Shown: positions 43,528 through 52,669, counted from the stretch's first letter. The stretch is DNA of 64,000 bases from Shinella sp. (GCA_003248775.1 QFQX01000025.1:1-64000); one strand, 5' to 3'. The notes: generated from the sequence alone by a model not told the origin. Translations and numbers: made by a program.

Positions 43528-45429
43528 ATGAAGACCCGCAGTCACTGGCGCGCGCGGTTGCGCTACGAATTCGACAAGAGCATGGCTGGCGGAGCGATCG
43601 CGCTGATCGGCTGGCTGGCCCTCATTTCGCTGGTGGTCATCATTCTTGCCGGCATATTCCTGGCGATCTCGGGCATCGCGCCGGAAGGCGGCGAACCCGT
43701 CGGCTTCCTCGAAGGCGTGTGGGAATCCCTGATGCGCACCATGGATGCCGGCACCATGGGCGGCGACATGGGATGGGGCTTCCGCATGGTGTCGCTCGTC
43801 GTCACCGTCATCGGCATTTTCGTCTTCTCTGCCTTGATCGGCGTCATCTCTTCCGGCCTCGAGGACAAGCTGGGCGAGCTGCGCAAGGGACGCTCCCGCG
43901 TGCTGGAGACCGATCACACCATCATCCTCAACTGGTCGCCTTCCATCTTCGACGTCATCAACGAGCTGGTGATTGCCAACCAGAGCCGCCGGAAACCACG
44001 CATCGTCATCATGGCCGATAAGGACAAGGTGGAGATGGAAGACGAAATCGCCACCAAGGTCGAGGATCTGAAGAACACCCGGATCATCTGCCGCAGCGGC
44101 GACCCGACAGACCTTTACGATCTCGACATCGTCAACGCCCAGACCTCCCGCTCGATCATCGTCCTGTCGCCGGAAGGCGAGGATGCCGATTCCCGCGTGG
44201 TCAAATCGGTGCTCGCCCTGGTCAACGATCCCAAGCGCCGGATCGAACCCTACAAGATCGCCGCGGAGATCCGTGACGGCCGCAATGCCGAAGTCGCCCG
44301 CATCGTTGGCGGCCGCGAACTGCAGCTCGTTCTCGCCGACGACCTCATTTCCCGCATCGTCGTCCATACGAGCCGCCAGTCCGGTCTCTCCTCCGTCTAC
44401 TCCGAACTGCTCGATTTCGACGGTTGCGAGATCTATACGCTCGAGCAGCCGGAACTGACCGGCAAACCCTTCGGCGCTGCCGTGATGAGCTACGAAAACT
44501 GCTCGCTGATCGGCGTTTGCGATGCGTCCGGCGCCGTCCTTCTCAATCCGCCGCCGGCAAGGGTTTTCGAACAGGGCGACCGCGCGATCATCATCGCGGA
44601 GGACGACGCTTCGATCCGAACATGGAGCGGCAATCTGGAAATTGCCAAGGAGACCATCCGCCCGATAGCCAGGCGCGAACGGCAGCCGGAACGCACGCTG
44701 GTCCTCGGCTGGAACCGCCGCGGACCGATCATTGCCTCGGAACTTGCCCGTTATGTCGCGCCCGGCTCGCACCTCACAATCGCCGCCAACTCCGCAGCCT
44801 TCGACAGGGATGTCGGCAATCTCGACATCGATCCCACTGTGATGACTGTCGAATGCCGCGTGGTCGACACCAGCGACCGGACCTCCCTCGATGCCCTGTC
44901 GATCCCCTCCTTCGACCACGTACTGGTTCTCGGTTACAGCGACGATCTCTCCGCGCAGGGGGCCGACACCCGAACCCTGATCACGCTTCTCCAGCTTCGC
45001 CGTATCGCCGAGCGCTCCGGCAAGCGCGTCAGCGTCGTCAGCGAGATGATCGACATCCGCAACCGGCAGCTTGCCGAAGTCACCCGCGCCGACGATTTCG
45101 TCGTCAGCAACAAGCTGGTCAGCCTGATGCTGGCGCAGGCCTCGGAAAACGAGTTCATGGCGGCGATCTTCAACGAGTTGCTGGATGAAAAAGGATCGGA
45201 AATCTACATGCGCCCTGTCACGGACTATGTATCGATCAACCAGCCGACCAACTTCTTCACCATCAGCCTGGCAGCCCTGCGGCGCGGCGAGATCGCCATC
45301 GGCTATCGCCGGCAGCGCGAGGACGATTCAGACGCTCGCAGGCTCGGCGGCGTCACCGTCAATCCCTTGAAATCCGAGAAAATCACTTACTCGGCCCGCG
45401 ACATGGTGATCGTGCTTGCCTCAGATTGA
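43528..45429 (+). CDS. CASTOR/POLLUX-like ion channel with RCK domains
   Basis: The 633-residue protein has two clear N-terminal membrane segments (ALIGWLALISLVVIILAG and VSLVVTVIGIFVFSALIG), a pore-like loop DAGTMGGDMGWGF, and two Rossmann-like regulatory (RCK) domains, the first at HTIILNWSPSIFDVINEL and the second at TLVLGWNRRGPIIASELA. It belongs to the family of plant CASTOR and POLLUX/DMI1 nuclear-envelope channels. Bacterial members are common and little studied; cation conduction gated by ligand is inferred. ATG 43528 is chosen; 43516 is a close in-frame alternative. Confidence 0.88.
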   Translation: MKTRSHWRARLRYEFDKSMAGGAIALIGWLALISLVVIILAGIFLAISGIAPEGGEPVGFLEGVWESLMRTMDAGTMGGDMGWGFRMVSLVVTVIGIFVFSALIGVISSGLEDKLGELRKGRSRVLETDHTIILNWSPSIFDVINELVIANQSRRKPRIVIMADKDKVEMEDEIATKVEDLKNTRIICRSGDPTDLYDLDIVNAQTSRSIIVLSPEGEDADSRVVKSVLALVNDPKRRIEPYKIAAEIRDGRNAEVARIVGGRELQLVLADDLISRIVVHTSRQSGLSSVYSELLDFDGCEIYTLEQPELTGKPFGAAVMSYENCSLIGVCDASGAVLLNPPPARVFEQGDRAIIIAEDDASIRTWSGNLEIAKETIRPIARRERQPERTLVLGWNRRGPIIASELARYVAPGSHLTIAANSAAFDRDVGNLDIDPTVMTVECRVVDTSDRTSLDALSIPSFDHVLVLGYSDDLSAQGADTRTLITLLQLRRIAERSGKRVSVVSEMIDIRNRQLAEVTRADDFVVSNKLVSLMLAQASENEFMAAIFNELLDEKGSEIYMRPVTDYVSINQPTNFFTISLAALRRGEIAIGYRRQREDDSDARRLGGVTVNPLKSEKITYSARDMVIVLASD

Positions 45430-45437
45430 CGCAACGA

Positions 45438-45463
45438 AAAAGCCCGGATTCCACCGGGCTTTT
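45438..45463. terminator. Bidirectional terminator, channel gene and aminotransferase
   Basis: AAAAGCCCGG and CCGGGCTTTT pair perfectly around ATTCCA between two convergent genes. Both strands end in a T-run, so it should stop transcription both ways. Confidence 0.9.
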
Positions 45464-45485
45464 CCTTTCAGCGACTTGAAAGAAT

Positions 45486-46709
45486 TCAGGCCGCCAGCGC
45501 CAGCGCGCCGCTGACCAGACGACCGAGGCGCTTGATGCCTTCGTCGATCATCTCCTCATTGGCGCAGGAGAAGGATAGCCGCAGCGTATTGGCGCCGGAA
45601 CGGTCGGCAAAGAAGGCCTGGCCCGGTACGAAGGCCACCTTTTCCGTTTCGACGGAACGGGCGAGAAGTTCGCCGCCGTCCAGTCCCTCCGGCAGCGTCA
45701 CCCAGACGAACATGCCGCCTTCCGGCCGCGTCCAGACTGTACCGGCCGGCATATACTTCTCCAAAGCCGCCAGCATGGCATTGCGTCGCTCGCTGTAGGC
45801 CGCCCTGATCTTCGCCACCTGCTGGTCGAAATGCCGTGTTGCGACATGGGCGATCGCCATCTGATTGATGGTAGATGAGTGCAGGTCGGCTGCCTGCTTC
45901 ATCAGGACGAGCTTGCGGATAACCGGCATTGCCGCAACGACAAAGCCGACCCGAAGACCCGGCGCCAGCGTCTTGGAGAAGGAGCCGCTGTAGATCGTGC
46001 GGGTGTTCTCGATCGAGCCCTTCTCGGCTATCTCCAGCGCCAGGATCGGCGGGATCGCCTCGCCGTCATAGCGCAACGACTGATAGGCCGCGTCCTCGAT
46101 GATGGCGATATCGAGTTCATCGGCCAGCTTGAGCAGCCGGCGGCGTCCGTCAAGGTCGACGGTCTCACCCGTGGGGTTGGCGAAATCGGCGGAGAGATAG
46201 GCAAACTTCACCTCGCCTCCGAGATTTTCCGCAGCCGTCCTGTAGCTCTCCGGCGTACGGTTGCCGAAGGTAAGCTGATCGTAGTTCGGCTCATAGGCAT
46301 TGAAGGCCTGCAGCGCGCCGAGATAGGTGGGCCAGTTCACCAGCGCCGTATCCTTCGGCGACAGGAACAGCTTGCCGAGATAATCGAGAGCCTGCTGCGA
46401 ACCGGAGGTGATGAAGATGTTGTCGACCGTGCAGGCGATCCCGAGCTTTTCCATCTCGCCCTTCAGCCACTCGCGCAACGGCTTGTAGCCCTCGCTCACC
46501 GAATACTGAAGCGCTGCCGCTGCTTCCGGGCCTGAGAAGATATCGGCATAGGCGGCCTTGAAGGCCTCGTCGGGGAAAAGTGAAGGATCGGGAATCCCGC
46601 CGGCGAAGGAGATGATGTCCGGGCGATCAAGAAGCTTCAGCAATTCTCGGATTTCGGATGCACGCATGCGCGACGACCGCGTCGCGAAAATATGGTCCCA
46701 ATTCAGCAC
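45486..46709 (-). CDS. PLP-dependent aminotransferase (class I/II, LysN/AadAT-like)
   Basis: The 407-residue enzyme has FAGGIPDPSLFP at the start, ITSGSQQALDYLGKLF in the PLP-phosphate region, SADFANPTGETVD with the PLP-stacking Asn, an AIIEDAAYQSLRY strand and YSGSFSKTLAPGLRVGF with the Schiff-base Lys. This is the 2-aminoadipate/aromatic/branched-chain subgroup related to MocR catalytic domains. Its amino donor and acceptor are not readable. Confidence 0.92.
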   Translation of the reverse strand: MLNWDHIFATRSSRMRASEIRELLKLLDRPDIISFAGGIPDPSLFPDEAFKAAYADIFSGPEAAAALQYSVSEGYKPLREWLKGEMEKLGIACTVDNIFITSGSQQALDYLGKLFLSPKDTALVNWPTYLGALQAFNAYEPNYDQLTFGNRTPESYRTAAENLGGEVKFAYLSADFANPTGETVDLDGRRRLLKLADELDIAIIEDAAYQSLRYDGEAIPPILALEIAEKGSIENTRTIYSGSFSKTLAPGLRVGFVVAAMPVIRKLVLMKQAADLHSSTINQMAIAHVATRHFDQQVAKIRAAYSERRNAMLAALEKYMPAGTVWTRPEGGMFVWVTLPEGLDGGELLARSVETEKVAFVPGQAFFADRSGANTLRLSFSCANEEMIDEGIKRLGRLVSGALALAA

Positions 46710-46960
46710 GGGAGTTTCCTCGAAGTGTTTTTAGAATACGCTCAGATGACCATGGATGGCTCGATATGTCAACAATGCTGACCTATCGTATTTTGAAACT
46801 TTTCTGGAAAAATGGGTACGTACAGAGCAACAATCATTCGCTCGGCGTATCCCTGAGGCAAGATTACGTCGATTTCAGTCGTGTAATACGTCTTTTGGCA
46901 GCGGATGCGATCTCGCTGTAAAGATGCTAGAAAAGCGACGGTGCAACACGGGGGGAAGAG

Positions 46961-47710
46961 ATGCGGAAATGGCTTTCGGTTTTCATCCTGATGGCCGCAC
47001 CATTGTTGCCCGCATCTGCCTTTGCCGGCTGTTTCGACCTCGCCAAGGGACAGCCGTCTAACCTCAGCGGCGTGCTGACCCACCACATCTTCCCGGGACC
47101 GCCGAACTTCGAGGACGTGCAGAAGGGCGATACGCCCGAACCCGGCTATATCCTGAAGCTGGATGACAACATCTGCCTGACGGGAGACCCTGATTTTACC
47201 GATCCCAAAGTCCTCTTCGATGAGGTGCAGCTTGTCCCGACCGAAGAGACCGGCTCGGACATGAAAACGTTGCGCGACAGCCGCGTGCACGTCGTTCTGA
47301 AGGACCCGATGCCCGCCATGACCGGCCATCACCACCGCCCGCTTGTCGCCTGGGTAACAGCCATCGAACCGCAGGGTGACCCCACCAAGAACTACGGTAC
47401 CGCAGCAACCACGGTCGAAGCCTTTTACAAGGCGCTGGAAACGGGCGACGGCATGCTGGCGGCGCGCTTCATCATTCCCGAAAAGACGGAGAAGGGCCTG
47501 CTGTCTCCCGGCTCGCTTTCCCGCTTCTACGGCAATCTCGACGAACCGCTGGAACTGCATGACGTCCACGCGCTTGCCGACGACAGGTTCCTCGTCCGCT
47601 ACCGTTTCCGCGATGGCGAAAGGGTCTGCGATGGCCGGGCCACCGTGACCACCACCCGCCGCGATGGCCGCGCCTTCATCAAGTCGATCCGCGCCGACAG
47701 CGGCTGCTGA
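46961..47710 (+). CDS. Secreted DUF4431-like protein
   Basis: The 249-residue product has a signal peptide (to about SAFA) and a DUF4431-type domain: LSGVLTHHIFPGPPNFEDV, GYILKLDDNICLTGDPDF and VHVVLKDPMPAMTGHHHRP. A second domain of about 110 residues resembles an NTF2-like or SH3-like module with VEAFYKALETGDGMLAARF. GGGGGAAGAG precedes the ATG. Function is unknown. The 251 bases before it contain no other gene. Confidence 0.78.
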   Translation: MRKWLSVFILMAAPLLPASAFAGCFDLAKGQPSNLSGVLTHHIFPGPPNFEDVQKGDTPEPGYILKLDDNICLTGDPDFTDPKVLFDEVQLVPTEETGSDMKTLRDSRVHVVLKDPMPAMTGHHHRPLVAWVTAIEPQGDPTKNYGTAATTVEAFYKALETGDGMLAARFIIPEKTEKGLLSPGSLSRFYGNLDEPLELHDVHALADDRFLVRYRFRDGERVCDGRATVTTTRRDGRAFIKSIRADSGC

Positions 47711-47725
47711 GCAGCCAACGAAAAA

Positions 47726-47751
47726 GGCCGGGGAAGTCACCCTCCCCGGCC
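47726..47751 (-). terminator. Terminator downstream of ilvC
   Basis: GGCCGGGGA and TCCCCGGCC form a 9-bp perfect stem with an 8-base loop. On the minus strand the stem is followed by TTTTTCG, fitting the end of the ilvC transcript about 170 bases after its stop. Confidence 0.7.
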
Positions 47752-47810
47752 CGGATATTCTGGTCTCTTCCGATCCCGTAACACCATCGGCACGAATACC
47801 GACTGGTCAA

Positions 47811-47870
47811 GACCGGAAAAGCCGCAATTAGTTGCCGTCCTTGTCGAGCAGCTTGCTCTTGCCGATCCCG
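47811..47870 (-). repeat. Degraded second copy of the ilvC 3' end
   Basis: About 60 bases here match 47904-47963 with a few substitutions and one indel. On the minus strand this copy would encode IGKSKLLDKDGN then a stop, against IGKNKLVDKDRN and stop in ilvC itself. It lies just past the ilvC stop and is best explained as a partial duplication of the gene's tail. Confidence 0.75.
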
Positions 47871-47919
47871 CGACGCCAAAGGCGCGCATCAAAAGATGGC
47901 CGGGACCGGCAAGCCGCGA

Positions 47920-48939
47920 TTAGTTGCGGTCCTTGTCGACCAGCTTGTTCTTGCCGATCCAGGGCATCATGGCGCGGAGCTTCGTGCCGACTTCCTCGAT
48001 CTGGTGGCTGTCGTTCAGACGGCGGATACCCTTGAAGCGGGCGGCGCCTGCGCGGTATTCCTGCATCCAGTCCGAGGTGAACTTGCCGGTCTGGATGTCG
48101 TGCAGAACGCGCTTCATTTCAGCCTTGGTTTCGGCAGTGATGATGCGCGGCCCGGTGACGTATTCGCCCCACTCGGCCGTGTTGGAGATCGAGTAGTTCA
48201 TGTTGGCGATACCGCCTTCATAGATCAGGTCGACGATCAGCTTCACTTCGTGCAGGCACTCGAAATAGGCCATTTCCGGAGCGTAACCGCCTTCGACCAG
48301 CGTTTCGAAGCCGGCGCGGATGAGTTCGACGAGACCGCCGCAGAGAACGACCTGTTCGCCGAAGAGGTCGGTTTCGCACTCTTCCTTGAACGAGGTTTCG
48401 ATGATGCCGGAACGGCCGCCACCAACGCCGCAGGCGTAGGAGAGAGCGAGTTCAAGTGCGTTGCCGGAAGCGTTCTGGTGGATAGCAACGAGGCAGGGAA
48501 CGCCGCCGCCCTTCTGGTATTCGCCGCGAACGGTGTGACCCGGGCCCTTCGGAGCGATCATGACGACGTCGACCGAAGCCTTCGGCTCGATCAGGCCGAA
48601 ATGAACGTTCAGACCGTGGGCGAATGCGATGGCTGCGCCGTCACGGATATTCGGAGCGATGTCAGCCTTGTAAATGTCGGCCTGCAGTTCGTCCGGGGTC
48701 GCCATCATCATCAGGTCGGCCCAGGCTGCAGCTTCGGCAACGGTCATGACCTTGAAGCCGTCAGCTTCGGCCTTCTTGGCGGTTGCGGAGCCGGCCTTCA
48801 GCGCGATGGCGACGTTCTGCGCACCGCTGTCCTTGAGGTTGAGGGCGTGTGCACGGCCCTGGGAGCCGTAGCCGATGATGGCGACCTTCTTGGCCTTGAT
48901 GAGGTTCAAGTCGGCATCACGATCGTAATAAACGCGCAT
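47920..48939 (-). CDS. ilvC: Ketol-acid reductoisomerase
   Basis: This 339-residue class I enzyme converts acetolactate to 2,3-dihydroxy-isovalerate in valine, leucine and isoleucine synthesis. It has the NADPH-binding GYGSQGRAHALNLKDSG, the MIAPKGPGHTVRGEY segment, and metal-binding FKEECETDLFGEQ with later Glu residues. GGAAGGAAAATACG precedes the ATG. It follows the TetR gene by about 70 bases, and a partial copy of its tail lies just downstream. Confidence 0.97.
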   Translation of the reverse strand: MRVYYDRDADLNLIKAKKVAIIGYGSQGRAHALNLKDSGAQNVAIALKAGSATAKKAEADGFKVMTVAEAAAWADLMMMATPDELQADIYKADIAPNIRDGAAIAFAHGLNVHFGLIEPKASVDVVMIAPKGPGHTVRGEYQKGGGVPCLVAIHQNASGNALELALSYACGVGGGRSGIIETSFKEECETDLFGEQVVLCGGLVELIRAGFETLVEGGYAPEMAYFECLHEVKLIVDLIYEGGIANMNYSISNTAEWGEYVTGPRIITAETKAEMKRVLHDIQTGKFTSDWMQEYRAGAARFKGIRRLNDSHQIEEVGTKLRAMMPWIGKNKLVDKDRN

Positions 48940-49011
48940 CGTATTTTCCTTCCCTATGCTTGTCGGTTGTGATGGGTGTCAGTTGTCGGCGAACCGTGGT
49001 GGGCAGAGCCC

Positions 49012-49650
49012 CTACGACCCCGCCAATGCTTTTTCAGTGCCGTAGAGCGTAAGAAAGGCATGAACAGCCTTTTCCGCCCGGGCAGCGAAATTCTTCGTAT
49101 TGGGCGCTTCTCCCAGCAGCATGCGCACATGCAGGTCCGAGACGATCAGCCCGTAAAACGTGCGATAAGCTTCCTCGCCATCGGAAAAGCGCAGGAGACC
49201 GTCGCGCTGGCCGGCGTCGAGCAATGCCCGTGCACGCCGGTCGATCTGCCGGCGGCCACGCTCCAGAAGCAGCGTGCCGAGCTTCGATCCGTCGCGGCTG
49301 CTCTGGCCAATCGCCAGACGGTTGAGAGCCAGCGAAACATCGCCCGCGAGAACATCGAGCAGGTCGTGGGAGAAAACGTCGAGATGTTCCTTGAGGCTTG
49401 CAGCACTCAGGCGTTCACCCGGCCGTTCGACTGTCCTGACCTTGCTCGCCTGATAGGAGATCATGGCCGACAACAGCCCGTCGCGATCGCCGAACCACTT
49501 GTACAGGCTTTCCTTGGAGCAGTTCGCGGCGCGCGCAAGCCCGGCGGTCGTCAGCGCCTTGTCCCCGCCTTCGACGAGCAGACGCAACGCTTCCGCCAGA
49601 ACAGCGCTCTGGCGCGGCGTAAATTCGGCGTTGGCGGTTTCGGTCTGCAA
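49012..49650 (-). CDS. TetR/AcrR-family transcriptional regulator
   Basis: The 212-residue protein has the TetR HTH (LAEALRLLVEGGDKALTTAG...CSKESLYKWFGDRDGLLSAM) and an all-helical ligand domain. I choose the TTG at 49650 because GAGGA lies 8 bases upstream; a longer frame from 49713 would place a perfect palindromic operator inside the coding region. The gene likely represses itself through that palindrome. ilvC is downstream on the same strand. Confidence 0.9.
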   Translation of the reverse strand: MQTETANAEFTPRQSAVLAEALRLLVEGGDKALTTAGLARAANCSKESLYKWFGDRDGLLSAMISYQASKVRTVERPGERLSAASLKEHLDVFSHDLLDVLAGDVSLALNRLAIGQSSRDGSKLGTLLLERGRRQIDRRARALLDAGQRDGLLRFSDGEEAYRTFYGLIVSDLHVRMLLGEAPNTKNFAARAEKAVHAFLTLYGTEKALAGS

Positions 49651-49665
49651 GATAGCGATCCTCAA

Positions 49666-49679
49666 GTACCGTACGGTAC
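49666..49679. promoter_or_regulatory. 14-bp perfect palindrome, likely TetR operator
   Basis: GTACCGTACGGTAC is a perfect palindrome 16 bases upstream of the proposed TetR start. Core ACCGTACGGT is a common operator shape for TetR proteins of the AcrR/AefR type. Autoregulation is inferred from position. Confidence 0.65.
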
Positions 49680-49900
49680 GGTTCTCCCTAGCGACAAAAA
49701 AATCCGCGGTCAAGTGCTATGTGGAAAATGACCAGAAGAAGAAGGTTTTCGCCCTGCCCTCTCCACTATCAGACCCAACGGCTTCCAACGCGTCGTTCGA
49801 CCATCGAAATATTCATTGATGCCAGTTTTGGTGTTTGGTCGGATCAACGCGGCGGGATAAGGCTGGCAACCAAATCACCCGATCAAGAGGATAGCTCTCG

Positions 49901-50293
49901 ATGTCGCTGCGCGTTGCCGCCCTGCTCCTTGCCTCCGCCTCCCTGCTTGCCGCATCTCCGTTAGCCGCAGCGCCCGAGAATCGTTGCGGCTGGATCCAGA
50001 ATCCCACGCCCGGCAACAACTGGCTGGACGACCGTGATGGCACATGGATCATCACCACGCAGGGCATGGATGACGAACCGCTTGGCATGGAGAACTTCCC
50101 GGACATCTCGACCGGTGACTATGTGGCCGTCAACGGCAACTACGGCTACACTTGCGGATGCGTGAAGGCCGAGACGGAGAAGAACACTGATCCCAATCTA
50201 TCGGTGAAGGGCAAGATCACCGCCGTCTACGGCGTCAAGCTCCTTCCCCTCAAGACATGCCTCGCAGACCGCAACCTGCCGAAGCCCGAGTAA
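49901..50293 (+). CDS. Secreted DUF4087 protein
   Basis: The 130-residue product has a signal peptide (LLLASASLLAASPLAAA) and a DUF4087 domain: ENRCGWIQNPTPGNNWL, DDRDGTWIITTQG, GYTCGCVKAE and a final Cys (LKTCLADRN). Four Cys suggest disulphides in the periplasm. Function is unknown. A perfect hairpin follows. Confidence 0.85.
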   Translation: MSLRVAALLLASASLLAASPLAAAPENRCGWIQNPTPGNNWLDDRDGTWIITTQGMDDEPLGMENFPDISTGDYVAVNGNYGYTCGCVKAETEKNTDPNLSVKGKITAVYGVKLLPLKTCLADRNLPKPE

Positions 50294-50305
50294 ACAAACA
50301 GGAAT

Positions 50306-50333
50306 GAAGCTGACGACCCGCGTCGTCAGCTTC
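50306..50333. terminator. Bidirectional terminator between DUF4087 and lrp
   Basis: GAAGCTGACGAC and GTCGTCAGCTTC form a perfect 12-bp stem with the 4-base loop CCGC between convergent genes. U-runs are weak, so termination strength is uncertain. Confidence 0.7.
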
Positions 50334-50341
50334 TGCCCGTA

Positions 50342-50806
50342 TCAAACGGCGTAGCTGACGGGCACCGCCTGCCCGCTCTTGAGCGTCTCCATGGAGATGA
50401 AGGCGGAAACGTCGAACAGTTCGATGCGCTTGACCAGACGACGGTAGACCACGTCGTAATGCTCCACCTGAGGCAGTACGATCTTCAGGAGATAATCGTA
50501 GCTGCCCGTCAGCCTGTGTGCCTCGACGATCTCGGCAATATCGGCAATCGATCCCCGAAACGTCTCGATCCAGTCATCGGAATGATGCGCCGTCTTCACC
50601 AGGGCGAAGACGGTCGTCGGCACACCGATCTTTTCCCGGTCCAGAACCGCGATCCGCTTCTGGATATAGCCCGCATCTTCGAGACGCTGGATACGACGGG
50701 AGCAAGCCGAAGCGGAAAGCGAAACCAGTTCGGCGAGATCGGCCAGCGGAACGGAGGAATCGCGCTGCAGGGCGTCGAGGATCTTTCGGTCGCGGTCATC
50801 AAGCAT
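50342..50806 (-). CDS. Lrp/AsnC-family transcriptional regulator
   Basis: The 154-residue protein has the AsnC HTH LDDRDRKILDALQRDSSVPLAD...SASACSRRIQRLEDAGYI and a RAM domain with HRLTGSYDYLLKIVLPQ. ATG 50806 has GGAG 7 bases upstream and gives the usual length. It is divergent from the racemase gene and likely controls it in response to an amino acid. Confidence 0.92.
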   Translation of the reverse strand: MLDDRDRKILDALQRDSSVPLADLAELVSLSASACSRRIQRLEDAGYIQKRIAVLDREKIGVPTTVFALVKTAHHSDDWIETFRGSIADIAEIVEAHRLTGSYDYLLKIVLPQVEHYDVVYRRLVKRIELFDVSAFISMETLKSGQAVPVSYAV

Positions 50807-50966
50807 ATACAACTCCAAACTGCCGGACTCACGCCGGAAAACTGCAAAAAACAACCATAATCTGCATTCAGAATGCGCGAACTATGTATGCCGCCGTCAC
50901 AATTGCAAGCCGCTCGCTTTAGCCACGTGTCATAATCCCAAGAACAATTTCTTCCGGAGAAGCAAG

Positions 50967-51659
50967 ATGAAACGCGTAGGATTGATCGGTGGCATGAGTT
51001 TCGAGAGTTCGGCGGTTTACTACCGCCTGATCAACGAAATGGTCCGTGATCGCGTGGGAGGCCTCGCTTCGGCCGACCTGCTGATGCATTCGGTGAACTT
51101 CTCCGAAATCGTCGGCTACCAGAAGGCCGGACGCTGGGACCTTGCTGAAAAGCATCTCTCCGACGTGGCCGGCGGCCTGCAGGCAGCGGGTGCGGAGTGC
51201 GTGTTGATCTGCACCAACACCATGCATCTCGTCGCCAATGGCGTATCTGAAACGATCGACATACCGCTCATCAATATCATCGACGTCACCGCCAAGGCGA
51301 TTGCGGAAAAGGGTTATCGCCGCCCCTTGCTACTCGCGACGCGCTACACGATGGAGCACGGCTTCTACACCGACCGGATGCGGACACACGGCCTCGATCC
51401 GCTGGTCCCGGATGAAGATGACCGCATCCGCGCGCACTCGATCATCTTCGACGAACTCTGCGCAGGAGAGGTCAAGGATACATCCCGCGACGCCATGAAC
51501 GCCATGATCGAAAAGGCAAAACAGGCCGGCGCCGATAGCGTCATTCTGGGCTGTACGGAGATCTGCCTCCTGCTCGATCCGCAGAATCTACCCCTGCCGG
51601 GCTTCGATTCAACTGAACTCCACGCGAGTGCCGCCGCAGACTTCGCGCTCGCAGCCTGA
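50967..51659 (+). CDS. Aspartate/glutamate racemase family protein
   Basis: The 230-residue enzyme has GLIGGMSFESSAVYYRLIN at the start and the two catalytic Cys regions CTNTMHLVA and ILGCTEICLLL, which act as the paired acid/base of cofactor-independent racemases. It probably interconverts L- and D-aspartate or glutamate. GGAGAAGCAAG precedes the ATG. The divergent Lrp-type gene fits amino-acid-responsive control. Confidence 0.92.
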   Translation: MKRVGLIGGMSFESSAVYYRLINEMVRDRVGGLASADLLMHSVNFSEIVGYQKAGRWDLAEKHLSDVAGGLQAAGAECVLICTNTMHLVANGVSETIDIPLINIIDVTAKAIAEKGYRRPLLLATRYTMEHGFYTDRMRTHGLDPLVPDEDDRIRAHSIIFDELCAGEVKDTSRDAMNAMIEKAKQAGADSVILGCTEICLLLDPQNLPLPGFDSTELHASAAADFALAA

Positions 51660-51671
51660 ACCAAATTATTT

Positions 51672-51680
51672 GACTTAGTC
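51672..51680. promoter_or_regulatory. Short palindrome before the MarR-GNAT gene
   Basis: GACTTAGTC is an odd perfect palindrome about 60 bases before the MarR-GNAT start, within TTGACTTAGTCCAA. It may be an operator for that regulator. Evidence is positional only. Confidence 0.25.
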
Positions 51681-51739
51681 CAACAATTGATTGTCATGAT
51701 CACATTACTCGTCTATTCAGCATCGAAAGGGAGAGATCG

Positions 51740-52669
51740 ATGCTGGATGAACGAGACCTTTCGACCATAGAGGCGATACGCGCCTTCAACCGCTTCTACA
51801 CCGACCGTATCGGCATTCTGGATCGGGTCTACCTCAAGGCCGACTACACGCTGGCTGAAGCCCGCGTCGTTTATGAACTCGGCGCCCGTGGCCAAGCCTC
51901 TGCCACCGACCTCGTCCGCGACCTGCATCTCGACCCCGCTTATCTCAGCCGCATTCTCAAGGCCTTCCGTGCTGCTGAAATCATCGAACAGACACGCGAT
52001 CCCGAAGACGGCCGCAGCCAGATCATCAGCCTCACTGCGAAAGGCATGGCGGAATACGAGGCACTAGGAGAACTGTCACGAAACCAGCTTGCGCAGATGC
52101 TGGAGCCACTAGGCCCCTCGGAACGTGATACGCTGGTCGATGGCATGGCAGCGATTACTCGCCTGCTCGATGGCGAGCGACGCAATACCGTCCCACCGAT
52201 CCTGAGGCCTCACCGTCCCGGCGATCTCGGCTGGATCATTCAGTCCCAGTCCGAATTCTACGTGCGTGAATTCGGCTGGAACGACAAATTCGAGGCGTTG
52301 GTCTCGGAGGTCTCTGCAAAATTTCTGTCCAGCTTCAATCCCTCTCGCGACCATTGCTGGATCGCCGAACGTCACGGCGTCCGCATCGGCTCGGCGCTGG
52401 TCATGGATGGCGGCCACGATATCGCCAAGCTGAGGCTGCTCTATGTCGACGAAGCCGCACGCGGCCTTGGCCTTGGGCGCCTGCTGGTCGATCAGTGCAT
52501 CGATTTTGCCCGCCGCGCCGGCTATCGGCAGATCACACTCTGGACCAATGACATCCTGCATGCCGCCCGTCACATCTATGTGACCGCCGGCTTCAGGCTG
52601 GTGTCGGAGGAACGGCATACGCTTTTCGGCCCGGAACTGAATGGACAGACCTGGACCCTCGATTTCTGA
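51740..52669 (+). CDS. MarR-GNAT fusion: regulator with acetyltransferase domain
   Basis: The 309-residue protein joins a MarR winged helix (residues 1-150, with QASATDLVRDLHLDPAYLSR and DPEDGRSQIISLTAKG) to a GNAT N-acetyltransferase (about 155-309) with the acetyl-CoA loop ARGLGLGRLLVDQCIDFARR and ITLWTNDILHAARHIYVTAGF. This fusion occurs repeatedly in bacteria. Acetylation and DNA binding may be linked, but the substrate is unknown. AAAGGGAGAG precedes the ATG. Confidence 0.92.
   Translation: MLDERDLSTIEAIRAFNRFYTDRIGILDRVYLKADYTLAEARVVYELGARGQASATDLVRDLHLDPAYLSRILKAFRAAEIIEQTRDPEDGRSQIISLTAKGMAEYEALGELSRNQLAQMLEPLGPSERDTLVDGMAAITRLLDGERRNTVPPILRPHRPGDLGWIIQSQSEFYVREFGWNDKFEALVSEVSAKFLSSFNPSRDHCWIAERHGVRIGSALVMDGGHDIAKLRLLYVDEAARGLGLGRLLVDQCIDFARRAGYRQITLWTNDILHAARHIYVTAGFRLVSEERHTLFGPELNGQTWTLDF

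Noticed and set aside
43384..44919. A 511-codon open frame on the minus strand opposite the channel gene
   Set aside because: It mirrors the channel gene, has no recognisable domain and no ribosome site.
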